Shown here one piece after another: positions 9,759 through 19,207 of a DNA stretch of 64,000 bases. The position numbers were made by a program, and so were the translations under genes. This stretch comes from an uncultured Lachnospiraceae bacterium. GTDB taxonomy: Bacteria; Bacillota; Clostridia; Lachnospirales; Lachnospiraceae. A model generated the notes under the pieces. That model was not told the origin of the DNA, did not search any database, and saw nothing but the letters and a program-made list of their open reading frames with translations. Each line of letters starts with the position of its first letter. Within the stretch, counting starts at the first letter, position 1. Location of the stretch: assembly GCA_934432595.1 (NCBI GenBank), contig CAKRYR010000004.1:62001-126000 (forward strand). Reading direction: 5' to 3'.

Positions 9759-11336
9759 ATGTGTAAAGAAATTGATAATGAAGAAGTTAAAAATGAAAAT
9801 AATCTAGATAATAAAGATATTTTGAATGAAACAGAAGTTATAGATAATGCAGAAGTTGTTTCTGATGATGATAAAGTGGAAAAATCATCCCAAGATAATA
9901 ATAGTGAAGATAATCATGAAGATGAGTATGAGGAAGTATGTTTTCTATGCAAAAGAACTGAAAGTAGAGCTGGCAAAATGGTTCATATGCCTAACAATAT
10001 ATGTATATGTTCAGATTGTATGCAAAAAACATTTGATTCTATGACTGCACTAGGTCCAAATGTTTTTGAGGGGACAATTAATCTTAATAAAGATGATAAT
10101 GGAGATAATTCCCCATTTGGCTCTTTGCTAGGATTTAATGTTATGAATTTTAATGATTTTCAGGATATGATGTCAAAGAAACAAAAGGTTAAAAAGAAAA
10201 AAGATAATAAGAAAGATAAGAAAAAAAATGATGAGGATGTAAAGGTAATATTCGATATTAAAAATATTCCAGCTCCACATATAATAAAGAATAAATTAGA
10301 TGAATTTGTTATAGGTCAAGAATACGCTAAAAAGGCTATATCTGTTGCGGTTTATAATCACTATAAAAGAGTTGCTGCAGATTATGATGGAACTAATGAT
10401 GTTGAAATAGAAAAATCAAATATGTTAATGATTGGACCAACGGGATGTGGTAAGACGTATATTGTTAAGACACTAGCTAAATTATTGAATGTTCCACTTG
10501 CAATTACTGATGCAACATCTTTAACAGAAGCAGGATATATAGGAGATGATATTGAGAGTGTTGTATCTAAATTACTTGCAGCAGCAGATAATGATGTTGA
10601 AAAGGCAGAGAGAGGAATAATTTTTATTGATGAAATTGATAAAATAGCTAAAAAGAAGAACATAAATAACCGAGATGTAAGTGGAGAATCAGTTCAACAA
10701 GGAATGCTTAAATTATTAGAGGGTAGTGAAGTTGAGGTGCCAGTAGGTGCAACAAACAAAAATGCAATGGTACCTATGGCAACCATAGATACTCGCAATA
10801 TTTTATTTATATGCGGTGGAGCGTTCCCTGACCTAGAGAAGATAATAAAGGAAAGATTAAATGAAACAGCATCTATAGGTTTTGGTGCAGACTTAAAGGA
10901 TAAATATGATGATGATCCAGATATTTTATCAAAAGTTACGAGTGATGATTTAAGAGAGTTTGGAATGATACCGGAATTTTTAGGTAGATTACCAATAGTA
11001 TTTACACTTGAAGGGTTAACAAAAGAAATGCTTGTAAAAGTCTTAAAGGAACCTAAAAATGCTATTTTGAAACAATATATTAAATTGTTAGAGATGGATG
11101 CAGTAAAATTGGAATTTGATGATTCTGCCCTTGAGGCAATTGCAGAAAAAGCAATAGAGAAAAAGACTGGAGCACGTGCACTTCGTGCAATTATTGAACA
11201 TTATATGTTAGACATAATGTATGAAGTCCCAAAAGATCCAGATATTGGAAAGGTTACGATAACTAAAGATTATATCGATAATAATGGTATACCTTTAATT
11301 GAAATGCGTTCTACTAGCAGAATTGAGGCAAATTAG
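9759..11336 (+). CDS. clpX: ClpX-family AAA+ unfoldase, divergent form
   Basis: An ATP-driven unfoldase that in this family feeds proteins to ClpP. The start chosen is the ATG at 9759, behind AAGGAG; a TTG at 9717 is possible but lacks a good site. The 525-residue protein has an acidic 60-residue extension, a zinc-binding domain (C61, C64, C84, C87), a Lys-rich linker (about 145-165), Walker A with K232, Walker B with D291-E292 and the ClpP-docking I373-G374-F375 loop. The pore loop reads GYIG for GYVG, and the usual GGRKHP loop is replaced by VGATNKNAMVP. It is about 100 residues longer than typical ClpX. It is 23 bp from the kinase gene, so probably co-transcribed. It may be a paralogue of the housekeeping ClpX. 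Confidence 0.88.
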   Translation: MCKEIDNEEVKNENNLDNKDILNETEVIDNAEVVSDDDKVEKSSQDNNSEDNHEDEYEEVCFLCKRTESRAGKMVHMPNNICICSDCMQKTFDSMTALGPNVFEGTINLNKDDNGDNSPFGSLLGFNVMNFNDFQDMMSKKQKVKKKKDNKKDKKKNDEDVKVIFDIKNIPAPHIIKNKLDEFVIGQEYAKKAISVAVYNHYKRVAADYDGTNDVEIEKSNMLMIGPTGCGKTYIVKTLAKLLNVPLAITDATSLTEAGYIGDDIESVVSKLLAAADNDVEKAERGIIFIDEIDKIAKKKNINNRDVSGESVQQGMLKLLEGSEVEVPVGATNKNAMVPMATIDTRNILFICGGAFPDLEKIIKERLNETASIGFGADLKDKYDDDPDILSKVTSDDLREFGMIPEFLGRLPIVFTLEGLTKEMLVKVLKEPKNAILKQYIKLLEMDAVKLEFDDSALEAIAEKAIEKKTGARALRAIIEHYMLDIMYEVPKDPDIGKVTITKDYIDNNGIPLIEMRSTSRIEAN

Positions 11337-11359
11337 TAAATACAAAGGAGCTCGATACT

Positions 11360-14209
11360 ATGAAGCAATGTATGGGATGTATGGAAATATATCAAGATAA
11401 TACCAATGTTTGTCCGTATTGTGGTTATGTGGAGGGAACTCAGCCAGAGAATACTCTTCATATTGAGCCAGGATCAATACTAAATAATAGATATATTATT
11501 GGTAAGGTTTTAGGTTACGGAGGTTTTGGTGTAACATATATTGCATGGGATTCTTTATTAGAACAAAAGGTAGCAATTAAAGAATTTTTACCAAGTGAGT
11601 TTGCAACAAGAATGCTAGGAAGAATGGAAATTACTATTTTTTCTGGAGATAAAGAAAAACAATTTATGGAAGGTTTGGTAAAGTTTGTTGAAGAGGCCAA
11701 AAAGTTAGCCAAATTCAACAATGTACCAGGCATAATTAAAATATTTGATTGTATAGAGGAGAATAATACGGCTTATATTATAATGGAACTTCTTGAGGGG
11801 GAAACATTGGCTGAAAAACTAGAGAAAGAGAAAAAAATGAGTGCTGACAAGGCTATAAGTATGCTTTTGCCAGTAATGGAATCTTTGCGTATAGTTAATA
11901 ATGCAGGAATCATCCATAGAGATATTGCACCTGACAATATCTTTATTACAAAGCAAAATGATATAAAACTAATTGACTTTGGAGCTGCTAGATATGCAAC
12001 AACATCCCTTAGTAGAAGTTTAACAATTATTATAAAGCCAGGATATTCTCCAGAAGAACAGTATAGAAGTATGGGAGATCAGGGAAGTTGGACTGATGTC
12101 TATTCAATTGGTGCTACATTGTATAGAATGATTACAGGTGAAACACCATGTGATTCTATGGAAAGAAGAGCATATCTTGAACAGAATGGTACAGATTTAT
12201 TAAAACCAATATCTAAATTCTCAAATAGAATAAGTAAAAGTCAAGAAAATGCAATACTTAATGCTATGAATGTTAAAATTGAGGAAAGAACACATGATAT
12301 GTCAAAGTTAATTGAAGAATTAACAGCAGTAACAGACATACAAAGAATAGAATCTAAGGATACTAAAATATCAATAATGGATTTACCTATATGGGTTAAA
12401 ATTACAAGTTTAGTTGCAGTATTGGCTGTTGTTATAGTTGCTTTAGTAATGGGAAGAGGGAAAAATACAGTTTATAAAGAAAATGGTATGACAAGAGTAC
12501 CTAATTTACTTAATTTAAGCATAGATGAAGCTGTAAATGAACTTAAGGATAATAATCTGACATATAAAATTATTGGTTATACATATTCAGCAACAATGCC
12601 AAATAATAGTGTTATTTTCCAAAGTAAAGCGGTAGGAACAAAGGTATCAAATAATTCACAGATAGATATTAAGGTAAGTAAAATTAAGGATACTTATGAG
12701 GTATCAAATGTAATTGCAATGAATGAAAAAATTGCTTATGAATTATTAGATACAGACGGATATAGTATTAAACTAGCAGATGCTAAATATAGTGATGTTA
12801 TAGCTGAGGGGTGTGTAATTAAACAAGAAACAGATGAGACGTCAGGTAACAAAATGGTAACACTAACTTTATCTAAAGGATCTAGTAAAAAATTTAAATA
12901 CGAGTCAGTAGATACCCCTAATTTTGTTGGACAGGACTTTCATGAAGTATTAAAACAAGCTAAAACATTAGGTGTAATGATAGAGGTTGTAGAAAGAAAG
13001 GCTGGAGAATCTAAAGAAGGTGAAATATTAGAACAAAGTATAAAGGGCTTTAATTCACAACCTAAGAGAATTAGAAAAGGGAGAATCGTCCAATTAGTTG
13101 TTTCAAGTGGTACAAATGAAGTGAAAATTGGCGATTATAGAAATATGAATATAGATGATGTTCGTAATATATTAATTCCTAGAGGAATTGAGGTTATAGA
13201 GGAATGTGAAGTAAATGAAGGATATGAACATGGAATAATATTTGAACAGAATCCAGCAAGTGGAACTGTATTACAAACAGGAGGAACTATTACTCTTAAA
13301 GTAAGTATTGGTTCTGAAAGATTTAAAATGATAGATGTTTTTGGAAACCAACAAGAAGATGCAGTAAGACTTTTGAAACGCTATGGTTTAGATGTGCAAA
13401 TTGAAAAAGAATATAAGAAAGATGTTACAGAAGGATGTGTAATTAGACAAAGTATACTTCCAGGTAGTGATGCTAAAGTTGGAGATAAGATTGTGATTTA
13501 TATATGTGATAAGAACTCAAGCGTTGCTTTACCAGAAATGGTTGGTAAGAATTTTGATGATGTTATAAAAGAATTAAAACAATTAGGATTAGAATATGAA
13601 ATTGAATCAGTATTTGACGAAAATGTTGAAAAAGGTATTATTATTTCAGCTGATCCAGATAAGGATAGTAGCGTAGCCGTTGGAAGTAAAGTTAAACTAA
13701 CCGTCTCAGCAGGCCCAGGTGATATTGATCAAGTATTTGGAGTAATAGGAAAGACATTAGAGGAAGCTAAATCAATACTTGAAGGGGAACAAGGATTAGT
13801 AGTTAAGGCAAAATATGAATTTACTGATGATGAAGATGAGATAGGTATAGTAATGGCACAGGATATAAGTGGCGTAAGGGCTAGTTCAGGTGATGAGATT
13901 GAGGTTACAGTAAGTAAAGGACCAAAAGGAACAATTGAATTAGCACCTACAGAACATACATTATCAGTAGGTCAGGAATCAGTAGTTGTGGCTTCTTGTA
14001 CACCATATGATGCAAGGGTTGAGTGGGAAATTGGCGATGAGGAAATTGTAAGAATTAAACCTGCAGTACGTAGTGCAACTTCTGATGGAAAGGCAACATG
14101 GAATACCAATGTAATTGGTTTAAAGAAAGGAAATACAGTTTTAACTGCATCGATAGTGTATATAGATGGAACAAAACTTACTAAGAAGTGTAAGATAACA
14201 ATTAATTAA
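11360..14209 (+). CDS. Transmembrane Ser/Thr protein kinase with zinc ribbon, seven PASTA-like repeats and Ig-like domain
   Basis: A 949-residue protein. It starts with a zinc ribbon (C4, C7, C18, C21), then a Hanks-type kinase domain (about 40-320) with glycine loop 52-57, K74, catalytic H186-R187-D188, N193 and D206-F-G. One membrane helix follows (about 343-365). Outside are about seven PASTA-like repeats (near 378-440, 446-507, 519-584, 586-652, 655-718, 723-785 and 790-854) and a Big-type Ig fold (858-949). PrkC-type kinases usually carry three to four PASTA units and no zinc ribbon. PASTA domains in the family sense cell-wall muropeptides. All catalytic residues are intact. FHA proteins downstream are candidate readers of its phosphothreonine marks. 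Confidence 0.93.
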   Translation: MKQCMGCMEIYQDNTNVCPYCGYVEGTQPENTLHIEPGSILNNRYIIGKVLGYGGFGVTYIAWDSLLEQKVAIKEFLPSEFATRMLGRMEITIFSGDKEKQFMEGLVKFVEEAKKLAKFNNVPGIIKIFDCIEENNTAYIIMELLEGETLAEKLEKEKKMSADKAISMLLPVMESLRIVNNAGIIHRDIAPDNIFITKQNDIKLIDFGAARYATTSLSRSLTIIIKPGYSPEEQYRSMGDQGSWTDVYSIGATLYRMITGETPCDSMERRAYLEQNGTDLLKPISKFSNRISKSQENAILNAMNVKIEERTHDMSKLIEELTAVTDIQRIESKDTKISIMDLPIWVKITSLVAVLAVVIVALVMGRGKNTVYKENGMTRVPNLLNLSIDEAVNELKDNNLTYKIIGYTYSATMPNNSVIFQSKAVGTKVSNNSQIDIKVSKIKDTYEVSNVIAMNEKIAYELLDTDGYSIKLADAKYSDVIAEGCVIKQETDETSGNKMVTLTLSKGSSKKFKYESVDTPNFVGQDFHEVLKQAKTLGVMIEVVERKAGESKEGEILEQSIKGFNSQPKRIRKGRIVQLVVSSGTNEVKIGDYRNMNIDDVRNILIPRGIEVIEECEVNEGYEHGIIFEQNPASGTVLQTGGTITLKVSIGSERFKMIDVFGNQQEDAVRLLKRYGLDVQIEKEYKKDVTEGCVIRQSILPGSDAKVGDKIVIYICDKNSSVALPEMVGKNFDDVIKELKQLGLEYEIESVFDENVEKGIIISADPDKDSSVAVGSKVKLTVSAGPGDIDQVFGVIGKTLEEAKSILEGEQGLVVKAKYEFTDDEDEIGIVMAQDISGVRASSGDEIEVTVSKGPKGTIELAPTEHTLSVGQESVVVASCTPYDARVEWEIGDEEIVRIKPAVRSATSDGKATWNTNVIGLKKGNTVLTASIVYIDGTKLTKKCKITIN

Positions 14210-14232
14210 AATACTGTGTAACAAAAAGTGAG

Positions 14233-14270
14233 CGCTATGAATATAATAATGTATTCATAGCGTTATTTTG
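14233..14270 (+). terminator. Hairpin after the kinase gene
   Basis: An 11-bp perfect stem (14233-14243 with 14252-14262) and an 8-base loop are followed by TTATTTTG. The T-tract is short and broken, so termination is probably partial and the protease gene 27 bp below may receive read-through. Confidence 0.6.
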
Positions 14271-14288
14271 TGAGCAAAGAGGTTTAAA

Positions 14289-15992
14289 ATGTCAGATAGT
14301 TGTACTGAGTATATATACTCTAATGATTATGCAGATTTTACAATAGATTATAAATATTATATTGAATCAATATATGAAAAATTTAATCCTATTTGTGTTA
14401 ATAGAATAACAAGAAAATATTTTGTGGCATATAAGCAAATAGAAAATATACAACAGATGCCAATTATAGAATTTGGTTATAGTGTATTTCCAAAATTATA
14501 CGGATTATTGGATATGGATGCACTAGAAGAAATTGGCGTTACAGATATAAAACGAATACCTAATTTTGATTTAACTGGAAAAGATGTATTGATGGGGATT
14601 ATTGATACTGGAATAAATTATACATTGGATATATTTAAAAATGAAGATAACACAACAAGAATTATTTCAATATGGGACCAGGAGTATTATGAAAATGAAG
14701 AAACATCTTTCGCTTCATATGGACGTGTATATACTAGAGATGATATTAATAAAGCTCTCATGGATGATAATCCATACAGTATTGTAAAACAAAGAGATGA
14801 GATAGGACATGGAACAACATTAGCGGCAATTGCTACAGGTAGCTATAATCAGGAAAATGATTTTATAGGTGCTGCTCCAGATTGTGAAATTGTAGTTGTT
14901 AAATTAAAAAAGTCTAAAGAATATCTAAAAGAATATTATCAAATAGAAGAGAATGCCATTTGTTATCAAGATAATGATATAATGGCTGGAATACAATATT
15001 TATTAGTAGAATCACGCAGGATAAATAAACCACTAGTAATATGTTTAGGTGTAGGAACTAATTCAGGAAGTCATGAAGGTAGAGATAATTTAAGTCAATA
15101 TATAGATGATTTTAGTAGTAATGCAGGGATTGCAGTGGTGGTTGCAGGTGGCAATGAAGTTGCTAGTAGACATCATTATAGCGGAATTATGAATATTACA
15201 GATGATAATGATATTGATACAATTGAACTAAGTATAGGAGAGAATGTAAAAGGCTTTTCAATGGAAATATGGTTAGAAAATCCTAATTTAGCATCTATTT
15301 CATTTCGTTCTCCTATGGGAGAAAATACAGAAGTATTGGCAATGAGACCTTCTAGGAGTGATAAACTAAATTTTTTATTTGATAGAACTAATATATTTGT
15401 TGATATGAAGAGTATTGAGGAAAATACAGGTAATGCATTAATATTTATTCGTTTTATTAATCCATCGCAGGGAATATGGAATATAGATATATATAAACAG
15501 AGCAAAATTGAGGGGAGATATGATGCTTGGCTTCCGTTAAAAGGATTAGTTTCTGAAAATGTTATATTTATAGATTCTGATCCAAATACTACACTAGTCT
15601 CTATAGCAAATGGTGCATATAGTATAGCTGTAAGCGGATATAATGGAAATACAGATGGGATATATGTTAATTCAAGTAGAGGATATACTTTTGATGATAG
15701 AATTAAACCAGATTTGGCAGCACCAGCTGTAGAGATTTATGGTCCTAATGGTAGGGGAGATTATGTTTATCATACTGGAACAAGTATTGCAAGTGCACTT
15801 ACTGCTGGAACTGTCGCAATGTTACTTGAGTGGGCAATAACGGAAAGAAATTATTTAGATATAGATAGTGCAACTGTAAAGAAGTTTTTAATAAGTGGAA
15901 CCGTAAGAAGTATAGATAGAAATTATCCAAATAGAGAATGGGGATATGGTAAATTAAATATATATGAAGTGTTTGATAATATGAGACGATAA
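14289..15992 (+). CDS. Subtilisin-like S8 peptidase resembling clostridial Csp proteases
   Basis: A 567-residue protein without signal peptide or membrane helix. The triad is D106 (IIDTG), H174 (GHGTT) and S499 (TGTSIAS). About 320 residues separate His from Ser, including a beta-rich insert (about 315-430) that fits the jelly-roll insert of the Csp family in spore-forming clostridia. Mycosins, the T7SS-linked subtilisins, have a signal peptide and a C-terminal helix, so it is not a classical mycosin. It lies between the kinase and the T7SS promoter. Its role, whether spore germination, protein turnover or processing of secreted T7SS partners, is open. The second HGTH histidine is replaced by Thr, which may be tolerated. 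Confidence 0.85.
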   Translation: MSDSCTEYIYSNDYADFTIDYKYYIESIYEKFNPICVNRITRKYFVAYKQIENIQQMPIIEFGYSVFPKLYGLLDMDALEEIGVTDIKRIPNFDLTGKDVLMGIIDTGINYTLDIFKNEDNTTRIISIWDQEYYENEETSFASYGRVYTRDDINKALMDDNPYSIVKQRDEIGHGTTLAAIATGSYNQENDFIGAAPDCEIVVVKLKKSKEYLKEYYQIEENAICYQDNDIMAGIQYLLVESRRINKPLVICLGVGTNSGSHEGRDNLSQYIDDFSSNAGIAVVVAGGNEVASRHHYSGIMNITDDNDIDTIELSIGENVKGFSMEIWLENPNLASISFRSPMGENTEVLAMRPSRSDKLNFLFDRTNIFVDMKSIEENTGNALIFIRFINPSQGIWNIDIYKQSKIEGRYDAWLPLKGLVSENVIFIDSDPNTTLVSIANGAYSIAVSGYNGNTDGIYVNSSRGYTFDDRIKPDLAAPAVEIYGPNGRGDYVYHTGTSIASALTAGTVAMLLEWAITERNYLDIDSATVKKFLISGTVRSIDRNYPNREWGYGKLNIYEVFDNMRR

Positions 15993-16122
15993 AAGAAATA
16001 GTATTTATTTAAACATTATAGATATGAATTAAAGATAAAAAGTGGTTAAAAGAATATAAAGATAAATGCAAAAAGTATAAAAAAGAATGATATTTTAATG
16101 CGTTTTTATTAATTTGCAGAAT

Positions 16123-16151
16123 TTGACAGAAAGAGCAAAATATTATATAAT
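16123..16151 (+). promoter_or_regulatory. Perfect-consensus sigma-A promoter of the T7SS operon
   Basis: TTGACA (16123-16128), a 17-base spacer and TATAAT (16146-16151) match the housekeeping consensus at every position. The start of transcription should fall near 16158, giving a leader of about 80 bases before the ATG at 16238. The remainder of the 245-bp gap from 15993 is AT-rich without a gene. Confidence 0.88.
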
Positions 16152-16237
16152 CTTAATTAGAATATGTTAACATTTAGTTGATATATAATTATATAAAACT
16201 GGCACAAAATGCTAAATAAAAACTTAGAGGTATTGTT

Positions 16238-17749
16238 ATGCAAGTAGGTGGAATCTATGAGCAAAGAGATGCACAAAGTGTAACATATATTTTGGAAGAT
16301 TCAAATTTATTTTTTTCTACGGGGTATAAAGTATTAAAATCTCAAGAAGGAAAAGGATTTGTTAGGTGTAATCATTTGACTCATAATGGTAAAGACAAGT
16401 TAGTTTATGATATTTCAAAATATAAATCATTGGTTTCTTTAGCTACTATGTTTGACAGTGTAGCCCTTTTGGATGTGTTTATTAATTTGTTAGATTCACT
16501 TATTAATGCTATGAATAATGGGTTTATGCAATATGATAACATAGATTTAGCATTTGAAAATATTTATGTAGATTGTAATAATTATAAGGTTTATTTGATA
16601 TATATTCCAATAAATATGGGAATGAATAATAATGATGTACCGTATTTTGTTGATAGATTTAGATATGCTGCTAATAATTTTTTAGAGAATTATTTTGATA
16701 ATCCAGATGATAATATACTTTATATCAATAGTGTAATTACTAATATGCAGTATAGTTTCGAGGATATGAAGTATATGTTATTTGAGAAGGTTAAGAATTA
16801 TAATAATTATGATGAATATAATAATTCAATGGGCGAATCTAATTTTAAACAAGGAAATGAGCGCCATAATAATATATCTAATTCAAATGTAGAAATGCCA
16901 ATTGGTAATTTAGGCGGAATGTCAGGGATTAAAGAGAAAAGATATAATAACAATCCAATGAAGGGTAATGGTGGCGATGTAAGGGAGACAATGGATATAA
17001 GTGATTTGTTTAAGCAAATAAAGAAGAGTGGTTATTATGATGAAATTGGTGAGAATACGTGTTTTGAAGAATCAGAAGGATTTGAGCAACGTCATCATAA
17101 TAATAATAGATTAAATTTAGGTGGAACACCAGGTAGCTTATCTAAAGCAAATGCATTGGGAATGAATAATCTCTCTAATAGTGGAGTTATACCTAATATA
17201 AAAAAGGATTTAAGAAAATCAAACAGTAATTCTTATAGAGATAGAAATAATAATTCAGATAAATCTAGAGATAGAGGCAAATATAGAGATAGAGGCAATT
17301 CTAGAGATAGATTTTCTGACAAAAACTATGATAATAGGGATAGATATGATGATTATTCAAAATCATATGGAGGAAGTAGCAGAGCCTCAGCTAATAATAG
17401 TAGAAATGCTTCACCATTACGTAATAATGTTAATAGGACAATAAATGCAACTATTAGATTAGTGAGTGATGCTGAGTCTGGAGAAATTGAATTAATTATT
17501 GATAAGGAAGAATTCTTAATTGGAAAGAATTTTAATGTAGTAGATGGATTTATTCCATATAACGAGGGAATAAGTAGAGTACATTGTAAAATTGTATATA
17601 GTAGAGGAGAATATAGTATAGTTGATATGGGAAGTCTTAATGGAACTTATGTCAATGGAGCTAGAATACCTGTAAAAAGTCAAGTGCCAATATCTGTGGG
17701 GGATACAATTGGCATAGCTAATATTCAATTTACAGTGGAGACAGTATAG
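16238..17749 (+). CDS. T7SS-associated DUF6382-like protein with C-terminal FHA domain
   Basis: First gene of the T7SS operon. Residues about 1-155 resemble the DUF6382 domain found in Firmicute T7SS loci, which I suspect is related to the pseudokinase-like cytosolic part of EssB/YukC. A long low-complexity linker follows (about 185-400), Asn-rich and then Arg/Asp/Ser-rich with repeated RDRG and RDR units. The C-terminal FHA domain (about 405-503) carries the phosphothreonine-binding signatures SRVHC and NGTYVNG. Such a protein would read marks laid down by a Ser/Thr kinase, and one is encoded 2 kb upstream. No membrane helix is visible. No separate EssB gene is present, so it may stand in for part of EssB. 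Confidence 0.82.
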   Translation: MQVGGIYEQRDAQSVTYILEDSNLFFSTGYKVLKSQEGKGFVRCNHLTHNGKDKLVYDISKYKSLVSLATMFDSVALLDVFINLLDSLINAMNNGFMQYDNIDLAFENIYVDCNNYKVYLIYIPINMGMNNNDVPYFVDRFRYAANNFLENYFDNPDDNILYINSVITNMQYSFEDMKYMLFEKVKNYNNYDEYNNSMGESNFKQGNERHNNISNSNVEMPIGNLGGMSGIKEKRYNNNPMKGNGGDVRETMDISDLFKQIKKSGYYDEIGENTCFEESEGFEQRHHNNNRLNLGGTPGSLSKANALGMNNLSNSGVIPNIKKDLRKSNSNSYRDRNNNSDKSRDRGKYRDRGNSRDRFSDKNYDNRDRYDDYSKSYGGSSRASANNSRNASPLRNNVNRTINATIRLVSDAESGEIELIIDKEEFLIGKNFNVVDGFIPYNEGISRVHCKIVYSRGEYSIVDMGSLNGTYVNGARIPVKSQVPISVGDTIGIANIQFTVETV

Positions 17750-17777
17750 ATACAAAAGCAATTTGGGGGTGCTTTGT

Positions 17778-18830
17778 GTGAGAAAACTAATGCTAGTTTT
17801 TATTGATTTAGATGAAGCATATTTAACAGCTTTAGAAAGAAAATTTGTTGAAGAATTAGGGGAATTCGCAAACATATCTATTATTACCGATATGTGTTAT
17901 TTTAGTGAGTATTTTAGTATACCTAGAGAAATAGATATATTAGTTGTTAATGAACAATTGTATGATGCTCAGCTTAGTAATCATAGCATAGGTATTACTT
18001 ATATTCTTACAGAAAATCCTGTAGATAATACACAAAATAATAATTTTCACTATATTTATAAATACACAAGTGTTCAAGAGATATTTATGCAAATATCAAG
18101 TAATAAAATAATTAGGAATGTCTCTGGTGGAGCACTAGGCAAGAATAATAAATTAATTTTAATGAATTCACCTATAGGTGGAGTTGGAACAACGACATTA
18201 AGTTTAGGAATAGCTAATGTACTAAAACATATGGGGTATAAGGTGTTATTTATATCTATGGAAAATTTACAGAGCTATGAAAGTTATTTTGGAAAAAAAA
18301 GGTATTTGTCTGATGGCTTTGAAAAGAATTTTATCAATGGAATAGTTAACTTTGATACTATAAAGAATGAAATAGTACAAGATGAAATAGATTATATACC
18401 ACCATTTAAGTTGCCACTTAGTTCATTAGATATTAGTGAGAATAAGTATATAGAGATGATTAGAAATATAAAAAGTTCTGGAGAGTATGATTACATACTG
18501 GTAGATACAGATTCTGGGTTTAGTAAAAATATAATAAATTTTATGAATGAGGCAGACAGAGCTGTAATACTTGTAGAACAAAATAAAAAGGCGTGTCAAA
18601 AATTAAGCAAATATATATATAACCTTTCAGGTGTTAACTCTGATAAATTATTATTTATTTGTAATAAATATGATGATCAAAAAGATAATGAACTTATTAA
18701 TTATAATGGCATGATATATATAAGTGATTATATATATTATGACGAAAATATATTAGATGCAGGTTTGAAGGAACTATTAAATTCAGGGGATATTTTAAAA
18801 ATTTCACAGTATATTTATAATTTAGCATAA
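17778..18830 (+). CDS. ParA/MinD/CpaE-like P-loop protein of the T7SS operon
   Basis: About 350 residues, read from a GTG at 17778 behind GGGGGT; an ATG at 17790 is also possible. The N-terminal 110 residues look like a degenerate receiver-type fold, as in CpaE. The ParA-like domain starts at SPIGGVGTTTLSLGIANVL. Both lysines of the deviant Walker A (KGGVGKT) are replaced, by Ile and Thr. The switch motif YILVDTDSGFS is retained. ATP hydrolysis may be lost, leaving a binding or scaffold role. It sits between the FHA protein and YukD, so a link to T7SS assembly or localisation is likely but inferred. Confidence 0.75.
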   Translation: MRKLMLVFIDLDEAYLTALERKFVEELGEFANISIITDMCYFSEYFSIPREIDILVVNEQLYDAQLSNHSIGITYILTENPVDNTQNNNFHYIYKYTSVQEIFMQISSNKIIRNVSGGALGKNNKLILMNSPIGGVGTTTLSLGIANVLKHMGYKVLFISMENLQSYESYFGKKRYLSDGFEKNFINGIVNFDTIKNEIVQDEIDYIPPFKLPLSSLDISENKYIEMIRNIKSSGEYDYILVDTDSGFSKNIINFMNEADRAVILVEQNKKACQKLSKYIYNLSGVNSDKLLFICNKYDDQKDNELINYNGMIYISDYIYYDENILDAGLKELLNSGDILKISQYIYNLA

Positions 18831-18893
18831 AAAAATGTAGATTTGCTTATAGAAACTTGATTAGTTTTGCACAAGAGTAAGGGGGCAGTTAAA

Positions 18894-19139
18894 TTGGAAG
18901 AAGTAACAATGTCTTTATGTATATTTAGTAGAAATATAAAGCTTGATATTTCAGTCCCATTGGAGATATCAGCAAATGAGTTAATTATAGGATTAAATGA
19001 CGGTTTTGGATTAGGTATGGATACGTCTGATATATCTAAGTGTTTTTTAAGAACAGAAAGTCCTATAGCTTTGATAAAGGGGAATAAATCGTTAAAAGAT
19101 TTTGGATTAAGGAATGGCACAATAATAAATTGTTTATGA
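18894..19139 (+). CDS. EsaB/YukD-like ubiquitin-fold T7SS protein
   Basis: An 81-residue protein read from TTG 18894 (GGGGG site eight bases upstream); ATG 18909 is an alternative. It shows the beta-grasp pattern of YukD/EsaB, ending in LKDFGLRNGTIINCL, which matches the family's L-x-D-x-G-(I/L)-R-(N/D)-G-D-x-(I/L) close. YukD proteins are small cytosolic T7SS components required for secretion. It lies directly before essC, the usual neighbour. Confidence 0.8.
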   Translation: MEEVTMSLCIFSRNIKLDISVPLEISANELIIGLNDGFGLGMDTSDISKCFLRTESPIALIKGNKSLKDFGLRNGTIINCL

Positions 19140-19207
19140 TTCGATGATAAACACTAATAGTAAAGTTATGGGGATTATGAGAGTAAGTCGAAAAAGGGGC
19201 AGTAACA

